64,000 nt of DNA from Bacteroidia bacterium (GTDB lineage Bacteria > Bacteroidota > Bacteroidia > Flavobacteriales > Flavobacteriaceae). A program made the position numbers and the translations under genes. This document shows, piece by piece, positions 1 through 8,173 of the stretch. Under the pieces are notes generated by a model that did no database searches, was not told the DNA's origin, and worked only from the letters and a program-made list of their open reading frames with translations. The stretch is from NCBI GenBank assembly GCA_030430385.1, contig JAUIFO010000011.1, positions 62,001 through 126,000 on the forward strand. The letters are read 5' to 3'. How positions within the stretch are numbered: the first letter of the stretch is position 1; each line of letters begins with the position of its first letter.

Positions 1-178
1 CTGTGAGATTAGAGGTGCCAACTTCCTTAACTCCAAAGTTAGTGTAGGTGGTGAGGTCATTAAGTAAGTTTGCTTCGGAAACGTTTTCAACAATATCTGC
101 ATAAAATGGATTAAAAGTTTGAGAAAAACCAGAAGTAAATATTAAACACAGAAGCGAAAATGATAAGATTTGTTTCAT
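1..178 (-). CDS. Secreted protein, probable M28-family peptidase, N-terminal part only
   Basis: The reading frame begins at an ATG at 178 on the minus strand and runs off the left edge, so only 59 residues are visible. It opens with a signal peptide (MKQILSFSLLCLIFTSGFSQ) and continues with a stretch containing NLLNDLTTYTNFGVKEVGT. This resembles the region just after the signal peptide of Bacteroidota M28 zinc aminopeptidases, where a helix and an F-G-x-K-x-x-G-T segment precede the catalytic domain. No catalytic residue is visible, so the family call is an inference. It starts 13 bases after the acyl-CoA-binding protein gene and is probably the last visible member of that operon. Confidence 0.5.
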   Translation of the reverse strand, partial: MKQILSFSLLCLIFTSGFSQTFNPFYADIVENVSEANLLNDLTTYTNFGVKEVGTSNLT

Positions 179-191
179 CGTAAATTTGGGT

Positions 192-458
192 TTATTTTCG
201 GTACAAAAAATAATTGTTTACAAGCTCAATATATTCACGTTTAGCATCATCTTGGCTAACACCTTGTACTTGAAATAAAGCATTTGTTTTAAACGCATTT
301 ATGATCTGCTTTCTGCTACTCGGTCTTCCGTAATCATTAGTAGCTTTTTTATAATAGGCATATAAACGCAATAAGAAATCAGCAGGAAAAGGTTCAGTAT
401 GCGCATTAATACGCTCTACTGCTTCTTTAAACGCGATATCTAATTCTTCTGAAGTCAT
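192..458 (-). CDS. Acyl-CoA-binding protein (ACBP family)
   Basis: This 88-residue protein is a complete single ACBP domain, a four-helix bundle that binds long-chain acyl-CoA in the cytoplasm. Visible family features are the PADFLLRLYAYYKKAT segment (the conserved LYxxYKxAT signature, about residues 24-40) and a C-terminal helix VSQDDAKREYIELVNNYF matching the usual M-S-K-x-E-A-x-x-x-Y-x-x-L pattern. The conserved Trp of the K-W-x-A-W motif is replaced by NALFQV. The start overlaps the psd stop by 4 bases, so the two are translationally coupled. Placement with psd and cdsA fits a role in supplying acyl groups for membrane lipid synthesis, although that link is inferred from position. Confidence 0.85.
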   Translation of the reverse strand: MTSEELDIAFKEAVERINAHTEPFPADFLLRLYAYYKKATNDYGRPSSRKQIINAFKTNALFQVQGVSQDDAKREYIELVNNYFLYRK

Positions 459-1108
459 TTACGTTCGGCAATCACTGTTTCGCCACCTCTTACTTTTTGA
501 TTGAGTTTTACTTTAATATCTGAATCTAAAGGTAAATACAAATCTACTCTCGAACCAAATTTTATAAAACCTGAGTCGGCACCTTGTACAGCAGTATCTT
601 GCACTTTAGCGTAATTTACAATACGTTTTGCTAAAGCACCTGCAATTTGTCTGTATAAAATGCTTCCGAAGTTTTTATTATCAACAACCACTGTAGTGCG
701 TTCATTTTCTTCACTGGCTTTAGGATGCCAAGCTACTAAATACTTTCCTGGATGGTATTTACTATAACTTACATTTCCACTTATTGGGTATCTGGTAACA
801 TGCACATTAATAGGAGACATGAAGACTGACACTTGAATACGTTTGTCGTTAAAGACTTCTTTTTCGAAAACCTCTTCAATCACAACAACTTTTCCATCTA
901 CTGGCGACACTGCTGTATGGTCTTCAAGTTTTGTAAGACGTTTAGGGTTTCTAAAAAATTGAAGAATCAATATTAGAAATACGATCACAGCTATAGATAG
1001 CAACAAACGAAGCCATTCTATATCTATAAACCAATCAATTGCTAATACAGCAGCAATCACAATTACTAATGTGATTAAAATAATTTTATAACCTTCTTTA
1101 TGAAACAT
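455..1108 (-). CDS. psd: Phosphatidylserine decarboxylase proenzyme
   Basis: It decarboxylates phosphatidylserine to phosphatidylethanolamine, the last step in making the main membrane phospholipid. At 217 residues it is the short bacterial type. Two hydrophobic segments (about residues 10-28 and 33-52) anchor it in the inner membrane. The conserved SPVDGKV segment lies near residue 68, and the self-cleavage site is the Gly-Ser of KFGSRVDL at about 185-186, whose serine becomes the pyruvoyl group. It overlaps cdsA by 11 bases upstream and the ACBP gene by 4 bases downstream, which indicates one transcript. A phosphatidylserine synthase gene is not in this window. Confidence 0.93.
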   Translation of the reverse strand: MFHKEGYKIILITLVIVIAAVLAIDWFIDIEWLRLLLSIAVIVFLILILQFFRNPKRLTKLEDHTAVSPVDGKVVVIEEVFEKEVFNDKRIQVSVFMSPINVHVTRYPISGNVSYSKYHPGKYLVAWHPKASEENERTTVVVDNKNFGSILYRQIAGALAKRIVNYAKVQDTAVQGADSGFIKFGSRVDLYLPLDSDIKVKLNQKVRGGETVIAERK

Positions 1109-1919
1109 AGGTAATGAGTCTTAAAAACATAAATATAAATGGTGCCGCAAAGATAATACTATCTAAGCGATCTAATAAACCTCCATGTCCAGGCATAATT
1201 ACACCACTGTCTTTCACTTTAGCTTGACGCTTAAATTTTGATTCTATCAAATCGCCAATAGTACCAAAAACACTCACAATAATTGCTAGAATGAGCCAGT
1301 TTGTGAAGTTTAAAGTTTCCGTGTATTCTGCGATAAAATAACTTGCTATACAGGCAAAAAACAAACCACCTAGGAAGCCTTCAACCGTTTTTTTAGGAGA
1401 AATACTAGGAAACAATTTTTGCTTACCAAAATTTTTACCTACTAAAAATGCAAAGGTGTCATTTACCCAAACCAAAATAAAAGCACCCAAGAGATAGAGT
1501 GGTGTAAAGGATTCGTCAAAATTTGCTATTAAAATTAAAAAAACAAATCCGCTTGATAAGTAAAAGGTGGTGATAATAAAGCGTTTCGATTCAAATAAAG
1601 GAATGGTTTTCTCTGAAAACAAATCTTTAATGAGTAGTAATTCGACAAATATTGTAATCACTAATAAAATTTGAGTGGCTTCATCAAGTCCGCTAGCACT
1701 ACTTAAAATATTTTTCCAATAAGAAAACCCAAAGTAAAGTATTGGAAACACCACATAAGGAAATAAACTTTTAAGGTGAATGAGCTTTTTAAATTCGGCC
1801 ATGCATATCATACCGAATATAAAAAAAAGAACAATGAGTGTGTGTTGCCAGTATAATGATACAATCAAAAGCGATATGTAGAGTAATCCGGAGAGCGCCC
1901 TTGTTAGGATTTCTTTCAT
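1098..1919 (-). CDS. cdsA: Phosphatidate cytidylyltransferase
   Basis: It makes CDP-diacylglycerol from phosphatidic acid and CTP, the precursor of all bacterial phospholipids. The 273-residue protein is strongly hydrophobic, with about seven or eight membrane segments, and carries the CdsA signature near the C-terminus (about residues 232-253): an S-K-F-K-R-Q-x-x-x-K-D-S-G segment followed by PGHGGLLDRLDS. The D-x-F-A-F-L-V-G-K segment near residue 155 is also typical. It directly precedes psd with an 11-base overlap and directly follows the LUD protein gene, so CDP-DAG synthesis and PS decarboxylation are co-expressed. Confidence 0.94.
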   Translation of the reverse strand: MKEILTRALSGLLYISLLIVSLYWQHTLIVLFFIFGMICMAEFKKLIHLKSLFPYVVFPILYFGFSYWKNILSSASGLDEATQILLVITIFVELLLIKDLFSEKTIPLFESKRFIITTFYLSSGFVFLILIANFDESFTPLYLLGAFILVWVNDTFAFLVGKNFGKQKLFPSISPKKTVEGFLGGLFFACIASYFIAEYTETLNFTNWLILAIIVSVFGTIGDLIESKFKRQAKVKDSGVIMPGHGGLLDRLDSIIFAAPFIFMFLRLITYVS

Positions 1920-2525
1920 TTATAAATCTTCTAAGAGTAGCAAATATAAGTTTTTTGAGCTACTTCCATAGGTAAGAAAATCTTTGTCTTCAGCAGTTTT
2001 GAAGTGTTTTATCGTTGTGATATTTGTAGGTATTTTGTCTTTGTTCTTGTCTTTTATACCGCGTAATCCTTCGCCAATATTTTGAACAAACTGACTTGTA
2101 GTAGCGTAAATAATAAAATTTGAAGGAAGTTCTTTAAGCTTCTTTTCAGCAATTTGGTTAGAAGAAATTAAGAGTGATCCATCATCAGAAATCAAATATT
2201 CACAAGTTGATAAGAAGTAAGCACTTTCAGAAACAGTTTGGGTAGAATTTAAATTAAAATCCTTGAACATATCTTTTAAGCGCTCATCGTAAATTAAAAC
2301 TTTAGAGTCTTCCCAATTGTTCTCTTTCATTATGTTTAGAAGGCTAGTATTGATTTCTTGCATGTTGACACAATACAAAAATTTACCTCCATTAGCTTTG
2401 AAATTGATCGTGAATTGTTCGTCAATAGGCAGTTTGATCTCAGGCATGTATTTGCCTCTTTCTTCGCTCTTTATGTGATCTTCTGGCTTGTCTTTTAAAC
2501 CGAAGATTTTACGAAATAGACTCAT
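1920..2525 (-). CDS. LUD-domain protein (LutC/YkgG-like)
   Basis: This 201-residue cytoplasmic protein looks like a stand-alone LUD domain, the fold of LutC/YkgG proteins linked in other bacteria to lactate oxidation. The C-terminal half carries the recognisable parts: an S-E-S-A-Y-F-L-S-T-C-E-Y-L-I-S-D-D-G-S segment and an I-I-Y-A-T-T-S-Q-F-V-Q segment, comparable to the nucleotide-fold strands of LUD proteins. No lutA or lutB iron-sulfur partner is nearby. Its stop is adjacent to the cdsA start, and a hairpin terminator separates it from ftsH, so it appears to be the first gene of the phospholipid operon. Its role there is unknown. Confidence 0.65.
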   Translation of the reverse strand: MSLFRKIFGLKDKPEDHIKSEERGKYMPEIKLPIDEQFTINFKANGGKFLYCVNMQEINTSLLNIMKENNWEDSKVLIYDERLKDMFKDFNLNSTQTVSESAYFLSTCEYLISDDGSLLISSNQIAEKKLKELPSNFIIYATTSQFVQNIGEGLRGIKDKNKDKIPTNITTIKHFKTAEDKDFLTYGSSSKNLYLLLLEDL

Positions 2526-2575
2526 TTATTGGGACTGCTATTAACCACTTTTAGGTGTTGTACTTCTCAAATATA

Positions 2576-2614
2576 AAAAAACTTAAATTAATGCTTCACC
2601 AATTTAAGTTTTTT
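2576..2614 (-). terminator. Intrinsic terminator after ftsH
   Basis: A 14-base inverted repeat (arms 2576-2589 and 2601-2614, 11-base loop) ends in T-runs on both strands. It lies 14 bases beyond the ftsH stop and upstream of the LUD gene, so it should end the rsfS-ftsH transcript. The stem is AT-rich, which makes it weaker than the other hairpins here. Confidence 0.7.
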
Positions 2615-2627
2615 ATAAGGTTTTCGG

Positions 2628-4613
2628 TTATTCTTCTTCAGTTGTATCAAGGATGTTGTCGTCTACAATAGCCGCTTCATTTCTGTTATCAAGTTCAGGT
2701 TTTTCGAAAGGTCTTTTACCAAAGATCTTTTCAAGATTGTCCTTGAAAATCACCTCTTTTTCTAGAAGTACTTCAGCCAATTGGGTAAGTTTGTCTTTAT
2801 TGGCTTCAAGAATTTTTATGGCACGATCGTATTGTTCTTCAATGATATCTGAAATTTCCTTATCGATGATTTCAGCAGTTTGCTCACTATATGGTTTAGA
2901 AAAGTTATATTCAGACTGACCACTAGAATCATAGTACGTTAGATTTCCTACTTTATCACTCAATCCATATACGGTTACCATAGCTCTTGCTTGTTTGGTA
3001 ACTTTTTCAAGATCACTTAACGCTCCAGTTGAAATTTTATCAAAGATTACTTTTTCGGCAGCACGACCTCCAAGTGCAGCACACATTTCGTCCAACATTT
3101 GTTCTGGTCTAACAATGAGGCGTTCTTCAGGAAGGTACCAAGCGGCACCAAGGGATTGCCCTCGTGGTACAATGGTTACTTTTACTAAAGGCGCAGCGTG
3201 TTCTAACATCCAACTAACAGTAGCGTGACCAGCTTCGTGATAAGCAATTGCTTTTTTCTCTTCTTTGGTGATTATTTTATTTTTCTTTTCTAAACCACCA
3301 ACAATTCTATCAACAGCATCTAAGAAATCTTGTTTACCAACCGCTTTTTTACCATTACGAGCAGCAATAAGCGCAGCTTCGTTACACACATTAGCAATGT
3401 CGGCTCCAGAAAAACCTGGTGTTTGTTTAGCTAAGAAATCCACATCCAATTCTTCAGCTTGTTTGATTGGTCTTAGGTGAACCTCAAAGATTTCTTTACG
3501 TTCTCTAACATCAGGCAAATCAACATAAATCTGTCTGTCAAATCGGCCAGCACGCATTAAGGCTTTATCTAATACATCAGCTCTGTTGGTAGCAGCAAGA
3601 ACAATAACATTAGTGTTTGTTCCAAAGCCATCCATTTCGGTGAGTAGTTGATTTAAGGTGTTCTCACGTTCGTCATTAGAACCAGAGAAATTACTTTTCC
3701 CGCGAGCGCGACCAATGGCATCGATTTCATCAATAAAAATGATCGCAGGTGACTTCTCCTTTGCTTGTTTAAAAAGATCACGAACTCTTGAAGCTCCAAC
3801 ACCTACAAACATCTCTACAAAATCTGAACCAGATAATGAAAAGAAAGGTACTTTTGCTTCTCCTGCAACAGCTTTTGCAAGTAAGGTTTTACCTGTTCCT
3901 GGTTGTCCTACAAGAAGCGCTCCTTTTGGAATTTTTCCTCCTAAAGAGGTATATTTATCTGGGTTTTTTAAGAAATCAACGATTTCTTGTACTTCTTCTT
4001 TTGCACCTTCAAGACCAGCAACATCTCTAAATGAAGTTTTGACATCTGTTTTCTCATCAAATAGTTTGGCTTTAGACTTTCCGATATTAAAAATCTGACC
4101 ACCAGCACCACCACCAGCACCACCAGACATTCGTCTCATGATAAAAATCCATAAGCCAATGATCAAGATGAAAGGTAGTAAGGTCATGAAAATATTGCCT
4201 ATGATATTCTCTTCACTTTTAAAGTAAACAGGAACATTGAGGTTGTTCTCATCGATAATCTCACCTAATTTAGCTTGAAACAATTCTAACTCACCAAACT
4301 CAAAAGTATAATTTGGTAACGGACTCGTAGTTGGTAATAAATTAGTAGGTTTTGATTTCTTGTGAACCTCAAGCTCCATCGCTTCTTTGGTTAAGAAAAT
4401 TCTAGCCTCTTTTCCGTTAATGATACTTACCTCTTTAACGTCACCTTTTTTTAGGTATGTAAAAAACTCTGATGGATTTATTTTTTTTGGTGAAGAACCA
4501 CCAAATCCGCCAGAAAACAATTGGATGCTTAAAAATGCTGCTATGATAACACCATAAACCCAATACGGATTAAATTTAGGTTTTTTATTAACGTTTTTAT
4601 TGTCTTTTGCCAT
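2628..4613 (-). CDS. ftsH: ATP-dependent zinc metalloprotease FtsH
   Basis: A membrane-anchored AAA+ protease that degrades misfolded membrane proteins and short-lived regulators. The 661-residue protein has membrane segments near residues 17-35 and 142-160 flanking a periplasmic domain, a Gly-rich linker (GGAGGGAGG), an AAA domain with Walker A GQPGTGKT near residue 235 and Walker [12 protein letters not shown], the second region of homology [18 protein letters not shown], and the zinc site HEAGH near residue 460. All catalytic motifs are intact and the length is normal for Bacteroidota. It follows rsfS by 31 bases on the same strand. Confidence 0.98.
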   Translation of the reverse strand: MAKDNKNVNKKPKFNPYWVYGVIIAAFLSIQLFSGGFGGSSPKKINPSEFFTYLKKGDVKEVSIINGKEARIFLTKEAMELEVHKKSKPTNLLPTTSPLPNYTFEFGELELFQAKLGEIIDENNLNVPVYFKSEENIIGNIFMTLLPFILIIGLWIFIMRRMSGGAGGGAGGQIFNIGKSKAKLFDEKTDVKTSFRDVAGLEGAKEEVQEIVDFLKNPDKYTSLGGKIPKGALLVGQPGTGKTLLAKAVAGEAKVPFFSLSGSDFVEMFVGVGASRVRDLFKQAKEKSPAIIFIDEIDAIGRARGKSNFSGSNDERENTLNQLLTEMDGFGTNTNVIVLAATNRADVLDKALMRAGRFDRQIYVDLPDVRERKEIFEVHLRPIKQAEELDVDFLAKQTPGFSGADIANVCNEAALIAARNGKKAVGKQDFLDAVDRIVGGLEKKNKIITKEEKKAIAYHEAGHATVSWMLEHAAPLVKVTIVPRGQSLGAAWYLPEERLIVRPEQMLDEMCAALGGRAAEKVIFDKISTGALSDLEKVTKQARAMVTVYGLSDKVGNLTYYDSSGQSEYNFSKPYSEQTAEIIDKEISDIIEEQYDRAIKILEANKDKLTQLAEVLLEKEVIFKDNLEKIFGKRPFEKPELDNRNEAAIVDDNILDTTEEE

Positions 4614-4644
4614 TATATAGTAGTCACAAAGTGACGTATTTTAA

Positions 4645-5016
4645 TTAGTAACTCGTTTCTATTTCTGTGGTTTTAGCATCTCCCCAAAGACTTTCAATAT
4701 CATAATATTCTCTGATGTGTTTTTGAAAAACATGCACCACAACATTTATATAATCAATTAAAACCCACTCGGCATTATCAACACCTTCAACATGCCAAGG
4801 GTTATCTTTAAGTTCTTTACTAACCTTTTTTTGTATTGAATTAACGATGGCGTTTACTTGAGTGTTTGAAGTTCCTTCACATATGATAAAATAGTCACAA
4901 ACCGTATTATCTATATCTCTTAAATCCAAGATTGTAATCTCCTTACCTTTTACATCTTCAATACCAGCTATAATTGTTGCTATAAGTTGATCTGGACTCG
5001 TATTTTTTTTCGCCAT
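4645..5016 (-). CDS. rsfS: Ribosomal silencing factor RsfS
   Basis: RsfS binds ribosomal protein L14 and blocks joining of the ribosomal subunits when nutrients are scarce. The 123-residue protein shows the family core: KGKEITILDLRDI, DYFIICEGTSNTQVNAI, the WHVEG segment near residue 75, and WVLIDYINVVVHVF followed by YYDIESLWGDA. Length and motif order are typical. It is the first gene of an rsfS-ftsH transcript and is divergent from birA; a good -7 box lies 21 bases upstream of its ATG. Confidence 0.95.
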   Translation of the reverse strand: MAKKNTSPDQLIATIIAGIEDVKGKEITILDLRDIDNTVCDYFIICEGTSNTQVNAIVNSIQKKVSKELKDNPWHVEGVDNAEWVLIDYINVVVHVFQKHIREYYDIESLWGDAKTTEIETSY

Positions 5017-5036
5017 TAAATTGAATTAATTTTGTA

Positions 5037-5044
5037 CAAAGTTA
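5037..5044 (-). promoter_or_regulatory. Bacteroidota-type -7 box upstream of rsfS
   Basis: Read on the minus strand the sequence is TAACTTTG, an exact match to the Bacteroidota TAnnTTTG -7 element, ending 21 bases before the rsfS ATG. No clear TTG is present at the usual -33 spacing. Confidence 0.55.
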
Positions 5045-5109
5045 TTATTTTTTTAGTCTTATCGACTGTTATTGCTAATAAGAAATTCATAAAATTTTTA
5101 TAACAATAC

Positions 5110-5841
5110 ATGCATATCATCAAACTTAATGCCATTGACTCTACCAATTCTTTTTTACGACAGCTAAGTCTTAGCAAGTCGCTAGACGATTTTACTGTAG
5201 TTACTACTGCACATCAAACCAAAGGACGAGGTCAAGTTGGAACGCAATGGCAATCGGAAGCCTCTAAAAACTTGATGTTTAGCGTGTTTAAGACTATAGG
5301 AGCTCTTGAGGTGAGTGCACATTTTTATATTAGTATGGCTGTGTCTCTGGCGGTTTTTAAAGCGCTAGAATCCTTACAATTGAAGCAATTAAAGATAAAA
5401 TGGCCTAACGACATTTTGTCAGAACAACATAAGATTTGCGGAATTTTAATTGAGAATGTCATTAAAAATAATGCGATACAATCGTCAATAATTGGTATCG
5501 GACTTAACGTAAATCAAACTAATTTTACCGATTTACCAAAAGCATCATCAATTAAAAACCTAACTGGAAAAGAACATCATATAGAAACCTTATTAGAATC
5601 AATTCTTACAGAACTTAAATACTTTTTTAACTTATTAGATACTAAGAAATTTGATACACTTCACGAAGCTTACATTTCTAACCTATACCGAATACATAAA
5701 CCTTCAACCTTTAAAGATGCCCAAGGAAATCAATTTTCAGGGTTTATCAAAGGCGTTGACAAATGTGGTTTGCTTCAGGTTGAAATTGAAGGCCAACAAA
5801 TCAAAACATTTGATTTGAAAGATATCAGTCTATTGTCTTAA
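5110..5841 (+). CDS. birA: Biotin--[acetyl-CoA-carboxylase] ligase
   Basis: It activates biotin with ATP and attaches it to the biotin-carrier protein of biotin-dependent carboxylases. The 243-residue protein begins directly with the catalytic domain (DSTNSFLRQL at about 10-20), lacks the N-terminal DNA-binding domain of E. coli BirA, and so is a group I ligase without repressor function. The biotinyl-adenylate loop TKGRGQVGTQW is near residue 37 and KWPNDI near residue 96; a short C-terminal beta domain follows. It is divergent from rsfS and its stop overlaps the convergent SRPBCC gene by 4 bases. Confidence 0.93.
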   Translation: MHIIKLNAIDSTNSFLRQLSLSKSLDDFTVVTTAHQTKGRGQVGTQWQSEASKNLMFSVFKTIGALEVSAHFYISMAVSLAVFKALESLQLKQLKIKWPNDILSEQHKICGILIENVIKNNAIQSSIIGIGLNVNQTNFTDLPKASSIKNLTGKEHHIETLLESILTELKYFFNLLDTKKFDTLHEAYISNLYRIHKPSTFKDAQGNQFSGFIKGVDKCGLLQVEIEGQQIKTFDLKDISLLS

Positions 5842-6233
5842 AGAGACGACGGAATATTTGTTGCTAGAGTTTCTATGAATTTGGTGATAGGACCTTTGAT
5901 CATCATCGCCATCATTGGGTTGAAGTCGCCTTTAAAACTTAATTTTGTTTCACTAGAAGTTTCATCAATTTCAACAATATCTGCAGTAAGCGAAAAATCA
6001 AGTTTACCACCAGCAGCACCAAGTACAATTTTGTTAGGCGCAATGACTTCTTTTTTCTTTAAGACAATTTCTGGCATTCCTTTTAAGGCAAATACAAATT
6101 TATCTTCTTCTAACACTTCAAATTTGCTAATGTTTTCTGGCATTAGTTTTTCAAAGTTTTTGATATCAGACAAGAAATTAAAAGTGTCTTGAGCAGATTT
6201 TGGAGTGGTTATTTTAGGTGATTCTAAATGCAT
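5838..6233 (-). CDS. SRPBCC-family protein (Bet v 1-like ligand-binding fold)
   Basis: This 131-residue cytoplasmic protein has the pattern of a small START/SRPBCC domain: an N-terminal strand and helix (SPKITTPKSAQDTFNFLSDI), then alternating strands (KFVFALKGMPEIVLKK, KIVLGAAGGKLDFSLTADI, TKLSFKGDFNPM) and a long C-terminal helix ending GPITKFIETLATNI. Such folds bind hydrophobic ligands, but nothing in the sequence identifies one. It lies 34 bases after pyrE on the same strand and is probably co-transcribed with it. The specific role is unknown. Confidence 0.75.
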   Translation of the reverse strand: MHLESPKITTPKSAQDTFNFLSDIKNFEKLMPENISKFEVLEEDKFVFALKGMPEIVLKKKEVIAPNKIVLGAAGGKLDFSLTADIVEIDETSSETKLSFKGDFNPMMAMMIKGPITKFIETLATNIPSSL

Positions 6234-6267
6234 TATTAAAAATTTAATTGTTATTTGAAAGTACTAC

Positions 6268-6912
6268 TCAAAATCTATTCCATTCACCAGGATTGGCATT
6301 CCAAAGTGCTAAAATGTCCTGTTCTTCTGAAGTAATGTATTTGGTATCTAAAGCTTGTTCTATTAAATTTTCGTAGTTACTTAAGGTATGGAGATTAACA
6401 CGTTCAGATTCAAAATTTTGCTTAGCAATTTCGAAACCATAAGAAAATATAGCAACCATGCCTTTTACATTTGCCTTAGCGTCTCTAAGCGCTTTTACAG
6501 CTTTCAAACTACTTTTTCCTGTACTGATTAAATCTTCAACCACCACAACATTTTGTCCGCTTTCCAGATAGCCTTCAATTTGATTTTGACGTCCATGCGA
6601 TTTGGCTTCAGGTCTAATGTAAACAAACGGTAATCCTAATTCTTCAGCAACCAAGATTCCAATACCAATAGCTCCAGTTGCAACACCAGCAATTACATCA
6701 ACAGTTCCATATTCTGCTTGAATATGTTTGGCCATTGCGGTTCTGATATAATTTCTAATTGGTGGAAATGATAACACGATTCTATTGTCGCAGTAAATTG
6801 GAGATTTCCATCCTGAAGCCCAAGTAAAAGGATCGTTGGGTTGTAGCTTTATAGCGTTAACTTGTAGTAAAACTTCAGCAGTTTTTTTGGCGGTTTCTTT
6901 ATTAAAAATCAT
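6268..6912 (-). CDS. pyrE: Orotate phosphoribosyltransferase
   Basis: It joins orotate to PRPP to give orotidine 5'-phosphate in pyrimidine synthesis. The 214-residue protein contains the orotate-site segment FTWASGWKSPIYCDNR near residues 29-44, the flexible-loop Lys region RPEAKSHGRQNQIEG, and the PRPP-binding motif VVVVEDLISTGKSS near residues 121-134. All are intact. The putative -7 box ends only 4 bases before the start codon, so the message may be leaderless. It is followed by the SRPBCC gene. Confidence 0.96.
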   Translation of the reverse strand: MIFNKETAKKTAEVLLQVNAIKLQPNDPFTWASGWKSPIYCDNRIVLSFPPIRNYIRTAMAKHIQAEYGTVDVIAGVATGAIGIGILVAEELGLPFVYIRPEAKSHGRQNQIEGYLESGQNVVVVEDLISTGKSSLKAVKALRDAKANVKGMVAIFSYGFEIAKQNFESERVNLHTLSNYENLIEQALDTKYITSEEQDILALWNANPGEWNRF

Positions 6913-6916
6913 AATG

Positions 6917-6924
6917 CAAAATTA
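6917..6924 (-). promoter_or_regulatory. -7 box of the pyrE promoter
   Basis: On the minus strand this reads TAATTTTG, a full match to TAnnTTTG, with its last G only 4 bases from the pyrE ATG. Transcription would then start at or within a few bases of the start codon. Confidence 0.55.
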
Positions 6925-7038
6925 CATTTTTTTTACATTTTTTTGATTTGAAAAATTAAAATAAAATTAATTCTAAAAAAGAATAAAGTCGTTTAAAAAA
7001 TGATATTTTTACCATCATTATCACGACCATTGCATACG

Positions 7039-7620
7039 ATGAATCGCATTTTTGTAAATGACAAGCCTATCCTGCTAACAACTGAAGTTCATAAAGAAGA
7101 AGGCTTTAAAAATTATCTATTAGAAACTGCCAATATTGGAAAGATCATCAAAGAGCTCAATACTACAGCTGTTAAAGAAGTTAGACTTATTGATCAAGAT
7201 GAAGCGAAGCTGCTGCCTAAATTTTTAAAAAAATTACCTAATGTTATTGCAGGAGGTGGTAAGGTGATCAATGATAAAAATGAAATTTTATTCATTTTCA
7301 GAAATGGAAAATGGGATCTACCCAAGGGAAAAGCTGAACGTAAAGAATCTATTGAAGAAACTGCTATCAGAGAAGTTGAAGAAGAAACTGGAGTGAAAAA
7401 CCTTCAGTTAGAGAAACTTATTGAAACGACCTATCATATTTTTAAACGTAATGGCAAGCATAAAATAAAAGTGACCTACTGGTTTGAAATGAAGACTTCT
7501 TATAAAGGAATATTGTCTCCACAAGAAAATGAAGGGATTACAAAAGTTGAATGGTTGAATCAAAGTGAATCTTTAAAGGCCTTAAATAATAGTTACGCTA
7601 ATATTAAATCATTAATTTAA
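7039..7620 (+). CDS. NUDIX hydrolase
   Basis: A hydrolase of nucleoside diphosphates linked to another moiety; the exact substrate cannot be read from sequence. The Nudix box is perfect (GX5EX7REVEEETGV), beginning at GKAERKE in the middle of the protein, preceded by WDLPK. An N-terminal region of about 80 residues (NRIFVNDKPILLTTE...) precedes the Nudix fold, as in many Flavobacteriaceae homologues. The frame is open from an ATG at 7000, but 7039 (MNRIFVNDKPI) is the more natural start because the preceding 13 codons look non-coding; this gives 193 residues. It is divergent from pyrE. Confidence 0.88.
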   Translation: MNRIFVNDKPILLTTEVHKEEGFKNYLLETANIGKIIKELNTTAVKEVRLIDQDEAKLLPKFLKKLPNVIAGGGKVINDKNEILFIFRNGKWDLPKGKAERKESIEETAIREVEEETGVKNLQLEKLIETTYHIFKRNGKHKIKVTYWFEMKTSYKGILSPQENEGITKVEWLNQSESLKALNNSYANIKSLI

Positions 7621-7731
7621 TTTCGGGTTTTTATACTTTACTCCATAAAGGATTTGTGAATAAAACACTCAAGGTTAGTTGTTTATATGAATTATTAATC
7701 TTAGTTTTATGTTTACTACAAATCATTGTTT

Positions 7732-8172
7732 ATGAAAAAAGTTACTTTTTTAATTATTACATTTCTAATCGTTTCAATTAATCTAAGTTTTGCTCAAAGT
7801 ACACTTCCTGTACAAGATGCTAAAATGATAACTGAGATTGCTCCAAGCGATTTTAAAAACTATGAAGGTTCTGTTCTTGTTATGCCTGCTTTTAAAGCTA
7901 GAGGAACAAAGAAATGGCTAACAAAACAATTTGAGAAAAATTATGGTAAACCATTTTTTGTTGCTGATGTTTCTGATGTTTCAACTGGATATGGAGATGA
8001 TAAATATCCCATTGAAACTTATAAATACATGATATTTATTCAGAGTTCTAAGAGTTTTTCTGGAAACACAGAATATTCTTTTCAGCTTGTAGATAGAAGT
8101 ACAAATACGGTTTATTACCATCCTTCTTCAGGAAATATGATAAAAAAGTATTTGAAAAAATTAATGAAATAA
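7732..8172 (+). CDS. Secreted protein of unknown function
   Basis: A 146-residue protein starting at the ATG at 7732 (an in-frame TTG at 7726 is less likely), with a clear signal peptide MKKVTFLIITFLIVSINLSFAQ. The mature part is mixed and rich in Lys and aromatic residues (KKWLTKQFEKNYGKPFFV, YKYMIFIQSSKSF), ending KKYLKKLMK. It has no lipobox, no T9SS domain and no motif I recognise. It probably stays in the periplasm. It stands alone, ending one base before the convergent M14 peptidase gene. Confidence 0.7.
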   Translation: MKKVTFLIITFLIVSINLSFAQSTLPVQDAKMITEIAPSDFKNYEGSVLVMPAFKARGTKKWLTKQFEKNYGKPFFVADVSDVSTGYGDDKYPIETYKYMIFIQSSKSFSGNTEYSFQLVDRSTNTVYYHPSSGNMIKKYLKKLMK

Positions 8173-8173
8173 G

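Noticed and set aside
3658..4098. Plus-strand open frames across ftsH
   Set aside because: They mirror ftsH codons, lack promoters and carry no recognisable motif; ftsH is beyond doubt the real gene.
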